Assembly (NCBI GenBank): GCA_006937955.1 | Contig: SSNP01000017.1 | Span: forward strand, 1,054,537 to 1,118,536 | Reading direction: 5' to 3' | Origin: Pachypanchax playfairii | Lineage: Eukaryota; Chordata; Actinopteri; Cyprinodontiformes; Aplocheilidae | Length of the DNA stretch: 64,000 nucleotides | Shown: in pieces, positions 58,501 to 64,000 of the stretch | How the letters are laid out: every line of letters starts with the position of its first letter | How positions within the stretch are numbered: position 1 is the stretch's first letter | Made by a program: the position numbers and the translations under genes | The notes under the pieces: model-generated | Databases searched by the model: none | What the model saw: the letters and a program-made list of their open reading frames with translations, nothing else | What the model was told of the DNA's origin: nothing

Positions 58501-59573
58501 GTTCAGCCTGAAACACCAACTGGAGACGCATTACCGCGTTCACACAGGTGGGAGGTTAACGAGGAGGGAAACGTTGAAATGAAACCTTAAGTAGTAATCA
58601 GAGGATTTGAATATGTTTTATATATATGTCAGTATTTCATTTATTATTAGTATTATTAGTATTTTCATTTCACTCGTACGCAAATAAAAAGTCTTTGTGA
58701 CAGAAACATCATACGAACCGAGATCTTGATATTTACATTAACTTTAACTTTTACTTTAAATATACTATTTAGTCACATATGTGAAATATGCTGAAGTATT
58801 AATTTCACTCCATCAACATATACTGTGTTATAAACCAAAACAAAACCAGCTGCTGTATTTGTTTAAGCCCCGCCCCTCCATATAAACTGCTATATATATC
58901 TTTTTCAGTACATGTAGTTGTAAAATAGTAACTTGATTATTGTTTCTTTAATAACATTATAGTATTATCATAGTTTTTTAGTGTTTATGTATCATTTCCT
59001 GTCTCTGTGTTGTATAATCTCCAGAATATTGAAATCTTTAATCTGTGTCTTTCATAATGGAGAAGAAGAAAAGTCAAACTCTAGCGTGATTCTTTTTATT
59101 CTCATGTTTAACACGGAGAAATCTGAGATATTGTTAGTTGTTGTTAATTTTCATTTTCAGGTTTTGCTTTTAGGTGTTAGTTGCTGCTGCTCAAGTGTGA
59201 CACCCTGTGGTCTCCCAAGTTGTATATGACACCTTTAACTCTAAATATAAACGTTGTTTTATGGTTTTTGATACAGACTATAAAGATAAAGTGAAATGAA
59301 TACAATTATTTTTCACAATTGTTTTTTTTTTTTTTTAAAAAAGGTGAGAAGCCATTTGAGTGTAAGCTGTGCCATCAGAGGTCCAGAGACTACTCGGCCA
59401 TGATCAAGCACCTGCGCACACACAACGGAGCTTCTCCGTACCAGTGCACCATCTGCCAGGACTTCTGCCCCAGCCTGGCTGCCATGCAGAAGCACATGAA
59501 GGGCCACAAACCCGAGGAGGTGCCGGCTGACTGGAGGATAGAAAAAACTTACTTGTACGTCTGTTACGTCTGA
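45410..59573 (+). CDS. zbtb16: zbtb16 (PLZF): BTB and zinc-finger transcription factor, gene-level entry
   Basis: Sequence-specific transcriptional repressor in the nucleus. It dimerises through its BTB domain, recruits corepressors and binds DNA through C2H2 fingers; in vertebrates it acts in limb and axial patterning, germline stem cells and innate lymphoid cells. Coding exons: 45410-46566, 48643-48740, 50955-51041, 57157-57327, 58380-58547, 59344-59573. All joins keep frame and have GT/AG ends. They give 636 residues (human 673): BTB at about 29-95, a variable linker to about 370, then nine C2H2 fingers to the C-terminus, ending DWRIEKTYLYVCYV. The 5' UTR probably begins in a separate exon upstream. 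Confidence 0.97.
46567..48642. other. zbtb16 intron 1 (coding numbering)
   Basis: About 2.1 kb. It holds A runs at 47158-47175 and 47390-47408. The stretch 46810-47000 is less repetitive and might be a regulatory element, but nothing specific can be shown. Confidence 0.6.
48643..48740 (+). CDS. zbtb16: zbtb16 exon: end of finger 1 and finger 2
   Basis: Reads RLHNEEKGNSCEYCGKHFQD, SMRLRMHMLSHT. It supplies the last His of finger 1 and the complete finger 2 (C-x2-C-x12-H-x3-H). The acceptor is ttttcacag and the donor gtattt, and the length is 98 bp. Human has the same finger as CELCGKRFLDSLRLRMHLLAH. Confidence 0.96.
48741..50954. other. zbtb16 intron 2
   Basis: About 2.2 kb with a T tract (48949-48969), G-rich runs (49186-49210), an A/GA stretch (49563-49590) and a TG repeat (50357-50383). 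No gene was found; ORFs of up to 174 residues at 49666-50190 show no domain. Confidence 0.6.
50357..50383. repeat. (TG)n microsatellite
   Basis: About 12 TG units in zbtb16 intron 2. Confidence 0.85.
50955..51041 (+). CDS. zbtb16: zbtb16 exon: finger 3
   Basis: Reads APAEALVCDQCGATFSSEDA, LEAHRQTHT. It encodes one C2H2 finger, matching human CDQCGAQFSKEDALETHRQTH. The acceptor is ccccacag and the donor gtattt. Length is 87 bp. Confidence 0.97.
51042..57156. other. zbtb16 intron 3, the longest of the gene
   Basis: About 6.1 kb. It holds a TG repeat (53288-53312), a C run (53026-53035) and T runs. The stretch near 56080-56420 is unusually free of homopolymers and looks like possible conserved regulatory DNA, but this is unsupported without alignment. 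No exon was recognised. Confidence 0.6.
53288..53312. repeat. (TG)n microsatellite
   Basis: About 11 TG units in zbtb16 intron 3; a separate CA-rich patch follows at 53412-53430. Confidence 0.85.
57157..57327 (+). CDS. zbtb16: zbtb16 exon: fingers 4 and 5
   Basis: Reads GTDMAVFCLLCAKRFQTQKA, LQQHMEVHAGMHSYICSHCE, RPFPSHTTLKRHLRSHT. Two complete C2H2 fingers, nearly the same as human. The acceptor is gttctccag and the donor gtaaga. Length is 171 bp. Confidence 0.97.
57328..58379. other. zbtb16 intron 4
   Basis: About 1.05 kb with an A tract at 57676-57700. Nothing else was recognised. Confidence 0.65.
58380..58547 (+). CDS. zbtb16: zbtb16 exon: fingers 6 and 7
   Basis: Reads DHPFECEFCGSCFRDDGTLR, GHKRIHTGEKPYECNGCGKR, FSLKHQLETHYRVHT. 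Two C2H2 fingers with the classical TGEKPY linker between them. The acceptor is attttcag and the donor gtggga. Length is 168 bp. Confidence 0.97.
58548..59343. other. zbtb16 intron 5
   Basis: About 0.8 kb, AT-rich. It ends in a T13 tract followed by AAAAAAG, an unusual acceptor context. Confidence 0.65.
59344..59573 (+). CDS. zbtb16: zbtb16 terminal exon: fingers 8 and 9 and C-terminus
   Basis: Reads GEKPFECKLCHQRSRDYSAM, IKHLRTHNGASPYQCTICQD, FCPSLAAMQKHMKGHKPEEV, then DWRIEKTYLYVCYV and TGA. It holds the last two fingers and the conserved tail of PLZF. The acceptor AG sits in an A run just after 13 T, so the branch and pyrimidine tract lie further upstream than usual. Confidence 0.97.
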
Positions 59574-60526
59574 GCAGGACTTGGACCCGAGGCACAGTCC
59601 GACACACAACGCTGTCACTGCTGAGAGCAAACCTGTGCTGCTGGTTTTAATGCTGAAGGATTATACAGTATGTTTCTGTAGGGGTGTTTAAAATCTATTC
59701 CTTTTTGGGGGATTAAGTCGTCTCTCCTGGAGGTACAAACGGTTTTACCTGACAAAAAGACATGCAAACAAGAATATAAATGTGTTTACACGTTCAGGCT
59801 GCAACTAACGATTAGTTTCATTATCAGTCCTTTTCTCTGAAGAATGTTTTAAAGTAATTGGCAGCAAGACGTCCTAAAATAAACCATCCAGTCAAATCCA
59901 AAGAGAATTCTGACATTTTGAGCGACGAGAAGCTGCAAATATTTCGATTTTTTTTTTTGGGTTGAAAATGTGGCCGACTCCTGATGATGCAACTATTTGA
60001 GCCCTCTTGTCTTTCTCTCACACAGAGCTCATTACTGTATCTGTAACGAATCCACCGCGGTGAAAATCGATCGATACCACGGTGACTTCGCCTCCACGTG
60101 TAGCGGCAGCGTTTTGACCGACTGTTTGTCGTGCAGCAAACGTTCAAATGAATTCCACGAAGACTCGATTGGCTGAACTTTGCAACACTATTCTCCTAAT
60201 TTCCGGTGACTTTTCTTTTTTTTTTTTAAGTTGTTTTTGTTTTCTTCTTCTTTTGCAGTTGGGATTTCGTTTTCGGACTTATTTTCTGCATGTTTTACTT
60301 GAATGGCTGACCTCATGAGCTTGATCTCTTTAATTGCCTCGTCTCTCGTGCAGTCGGTGTTTATTGATTCGAGGGAGCTCACTCACAATTTGACTCGCTT
60401 TTTGTAATGGGTTTCGCTATTTATATGTTGTTTATTTGTTACCAAATATGTGCTGGTTTTCATCACACAGTCTTTGTGTCTCTCGGGATGTTTTCTAGTA
60501 GAGCGAGCTCTATCCACACCCTCCCC

Positions 60527-60603
<77 letters not shown>

Positions 60604-62090
60604 NNNNNNNNNNNNNNNNNNNNNNNNNNNNNNNNCCCCCCCCCCCCCCCCCCCCCCCCACGCACACACATACACTTTTTGCACTGTTGGTTTGAAATTC
60701 ACAGCAAATGATTCATCCATCAGTAAGTTTACGTTAGTTTCAATATCTGTGATCAAACTTGCGGGGAGGGAAAAAAAAAAAAAAGTGACAAGCCTCGACG
60801 GGGCTTTTTACACGTAGTTTTTTTTTTTAAATCATTACTTCTATTTAGATGTCTTATAAAAATCACAAAATCAGAATTTTCTAGTAGAAAATGAAAGAAG
60901 ACATGAAAATAAATCTTTTTTGTTTTTTTATAAAACATGAGGAGAAAATTCTGACAGTGGATAACTATAAGCAGGTTATTGTCAGTCGTAGTGTAGCTGT
61001 AACGTACAAACTGTCATGTGATTCCCTAATGTGAGCCTAAAACAGGCCTTATAGAGTTAAACATGTTGTATTTTTGTATTACAGTAATTTGCTGTTTACA
61101 TTTGAGATCATTTGACAAACATCCTAATGTGTGTGTGTTTTATATGATTTGATTAAGACCCCCTCCCTCGTGCCTCTTTTTGTAGGTAGAGCATTGATGT
61201 GCTTGAGTACCTGGGTCTGTGCTATTGGTAGGTGTTTTTGGGTGTTTGTTTATTGTTAATTAAAGATAGTCTGCCATGTAGATCCACTCTGTCTGAACAT
61301 TGCAACTGGAAGCAACATGCTGTGATAGTGGCTGATAACCTGATGCAAGTCCTGAGCAATTTTGATGTAAAACCGTACACGCTTGTCTCAAATCGTTCCC
61401 TTCAAAGTGACAGTGGACTGACATGTTTGGATGAAAACAGTGTGTATAGCACATCTTGGCATCTGTGGGCATCTCCAATGCCTTGGTAAGTAGCCAACGT
61501 CACTCAGTGCCATAAAAAAAAACAACAAACACACATTCACTGTAACTATTCTACGTGAACATGCACTATAAATGGATTTTCTTGGTGGACCAAAAGAAAT
61601 AGAGCACTTTCGTTTGAAAAGGGTTTTTTCTTTGATCTTTGTATGTCGTGATAATGCAGCTGTCTTTTATTTGATGTGTCCTAGAAGGATGTGATTAGCA
61701 TTGTTTAAATTATGTCACTGTCTGTCTACCTCAGGACCAGATCAAAGCTCGACCTGGCATCCAATCAGGGTTGTTCTTCTTGCCATGTGTGCAGTAAAAT
61801 CCTTCATTACGGCTTTGTTACACGGTGTGTGAAAGTGTTTTCTCAGTGTGGATTCAGGCACAACTCTGTATGCGTCAGTGTTAAGTGGCATGGTTAAAAA
61901 AAAAAAGAATAAAACAATTTACTATTTTATGCATCAACGTCTCATTCGCCTCTTGTTTCCGCTCTCTGCATTCGTTGGTATTAATGATTCCAGTATACCC
62001 CCAAAGGCACGTCATTTACACCAGCTTGACATGTTCTAAATGTGTGATACCAACTTCATGTGACATTTGATGTCATTAAACAGAATAAAA
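59574..62090 (+). other. zbtb16: zbtb16 3' UTR and downstream region
   Basis: Non-coding sequence after the stop. AATAAA hexamers occur at 60908, 61908 and 62084; the true end cannot be chosen from sequence. It includes the poly-C tract with an N gap. ORFs of 60-90 residues here have no domain or splice support. Confidence 0.5.
60528..60659. repeat. Poly-C tract (poly-G on the other strand) interrupted by an N gap
   Basis: Bases 60528-60603 and 60636-60659 are pure C around 32 N (60604-60635). The flanks are ordinary sequence (tctatccacaccctcccct and acgcacacacatacac). A homopolymer this long is more likely an unresolved or artefactual region than a true genomic tract. ORFs through it are only Pro or Gly runs. 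Confidence 0.95.
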
Positions 62091-64000
62091 TAAGTGAAGT
62101 ACTTTCTAAAGAACTTCAGTAATCCCTCATTTCTGCTATGAAGCCATAAGTTGATTGCCCTGTATATATATATATAAAAAGAATTGGCACATTGTTACAA
62201 GCTGCTGATCACAAAAAACAAATGGTTCTAATTTATTTATAATCTTAATACATTAAAACTATTTGAATAACACGATTTGACACCATGAAACTGATTCAAG
62301 AGCTATTAGCTAAAAGCTCAACATTTAAAGAGCCCATTTCATTACAAATTTTATTTCTTAAGTATTAATCAGTAATACGAAACATTTTATATCTAATAAA
62401 CATCAGGAAACACTGATTAACAGACCTTTCAATCTGTCTGCATTAAAATTTGGGTGGCTCCGGCTCCTTCCGTCAGGCTGCTTTGGCAGCAGCTCGTTCA
62501 TATTCATTATTCGAATTTGGTGGACTCTGATTGGCTAACAAACTAGCCTATGAGAGCAAGGTATACTGTTTCCTGCCCCGCTGCGCATGGCAACACCAGA
62601 CGTCGTGTCTTCCTGTTTGCTACATCTTATGCTAACAGCTTTTAGCCAGCAGCATGCTAGGCGTGGTTTCAACTGCTTCAACAATGACATTATCAGTGTT
62701 TAAATGTAGATGTTGATTGATGCTGTGGTGTCTCTGCTCTTGTTTTTGTCTCTCAGCAGGTGTTGAAGCAGATTTCTCTCTCTCCCACCGTCTCTCCTAT
62801 ATTAGATATACGTTTTTCTTTTTTTTTCTTCTTTCTTCTTTTTCCATCATTTCTCATTTGCCATGTCCGCTGATTCAAACAGTTGTAATAAACACAAATA
62901 ACAAAAAAAAAAAAAAAAACTTGGGTCAGCCTGCTGAGTTCAGAGTGTGATCTTGATTTGTTTGCAACACCACTTTGAATAGAAGAGCCCAACAAAATCC
63001 CAACATGAACATTAACCTTAAACAACCAACCATCTATCAGTCCCCGTGGCAGAGCCGCTTGAGGAAAATGAGAAGCCCAGTCATCAATCCAGGGTCCAAA
63101 CTGCCTATTTCCTGTCCTGACTGATCATCCAGACCCGGTCCATGAAGGCCACATCCCAGAAATCCACAAGACCAAACTGATCTATTGTCAGAGGTCTTTT
63201 CAGAACAAAGAGACTGTACAAGGCTTTAGGCAGGGGGTTTTAATTTTGTGTCTGATGAGTGTACATTCAGTCTTTAATTTGTCTGGTGGATAAAACTGAT
63301 TGGAGTCACATACTGTAGCATAAATTAGACTTGATTTGTCCCTGTGGTGAAACTAAATCAGACAATGAGAGCTCAGGATTATTAAAAAGGGTGCTAACAC
63401 TGCTGGCTGGAAGTTGAGCAGATAGAAAATAAATAACACAATAAAGTATCAATAAAATCACAGCCTACTCAGAGGCCACTTTATAGGAAAAACGAGAACA
63501 ATGAAAAGGAAACTGAGGGGGAATATTGCATAATAAGCTGTTAAACTGAACGCTATCAGGGGATGTAGATGGAAAATAAATAAATCCAACATCAAGAAGT
63601 GTGCTGTAAATACTGAACTGTAACCGTGTGTACTGAGCTGCTGCAGACCTGATGGATTGCAACTCATGTGACATAAAACACAAGCCAGCTGTGGTTCTGG
63701 CAGAGCGCCATCGCAGAACCCAAAGTGGATCAGGATGTTGGCAAGTAGCTCAGACGAAACATAAAGCAGTAAATCATTAGTGGGGATCAGCAGCATCGTT
63801 TGTGTTGTTGACATGAACAAGAATCAAATCCAGACCGAGCCGCTCCGCCTTCTTCTGCTGTGAGAAGTGATGTTTGAGAGTCCGCTTACAGGAGCGGACA
63901 TGTTCTGGATCGGGAGTCTGTGAACTAAAGGGACCGAAAACTGCACAAACAATAATGGTGTTAGAGATACATGAAATGTAAAAAAAAAAAGAACATTTGA
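62091..64000. other. Downstream intergenic DNA
   Basis: About 1.9 kb beyond the last plausible zbtb16 poly(A) site. AT-rich with A and T runs (for example 62902-62918). The minus-strand ORF of 120 residues at 63458-63820 has no recognisable domain. No gene was supported. Confidence 0.6.

Noticed and set aside
60383..60817. Poly-Pro and poly-Gly ORFs
   Set aside because: They are translations of the homopolymer C/G tract and N gap.

Overview
The window is vertebrate nuclear DNA, almost certainly from a teleost fish. It is AT-rich, has GT-AG introns with long T tracts, carries fish-type repeats (a Tc1-like transposon relic, a LINE relic, micro- and minisatellites), and holds two genes on the + strand whose exons read as NCAM1 and ZBTB16 (PLZF). 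Both are neighbours in the human 11q23 region, but here nothing recognisable lies between them. Teleosts often keep a/b copies of both genes, and I cannot tell which copy this is.

ncam1 occupies about 3.4-42.7 kb. The signal-peptide exon lies upstream of the window. From 3366 the exons encode Ig1 to Ig5, two fibronectin III domains, a transmembrane exon and the cytoplasmic tail. All joins keep frame and have GT/AG ends. The classical alternative parts of NCAM are also visible, although they are far too short for ORF finding: the 30-nt VASE exon in Ig4, a 15-nt exon and the 3-nt AAG microexon between the FN3 domains, a possible extra 33-nt exon there, a GPI-anchor exon with its own stop and poly(A) signal (NCAM-120 type), and the 1008-nt NCAM-180 exon.

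A 4389-bp block with the last three ncam1 exons is present twice, in tandem and apparently identical (32225-36613 and 36624-41012), separated by exactly 10 N. I read this as an assembly artefact: two overlapping contig ends that were not merged.

zbtb16 occupies about 44-61 kb. A CpG-rich stretch near 44.0-44.8 kb is the likely promoter. The first coding exon (45410-46566) carries the BTB domain and linker, and six more exons (48643-59573) complete nine C2H2 zinc fingers. The assembled protein is 636 residues. Its introns, the 3' region and the last 3 kb hold simple repeats, a poly-C tract with an N gap, and no further gene that I can recognise.

The two genes are separate transcription units: a polysialylated cell-adhesion molecule and a BTB zinc-finger repressor. 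There is no operon-like relationship. No CRISPR array, tRNA or rRNA was seen. The most interesting content is the complete set of ncam1 alternative exons and the false-looking duplication that would corrupt any automatic gene model.
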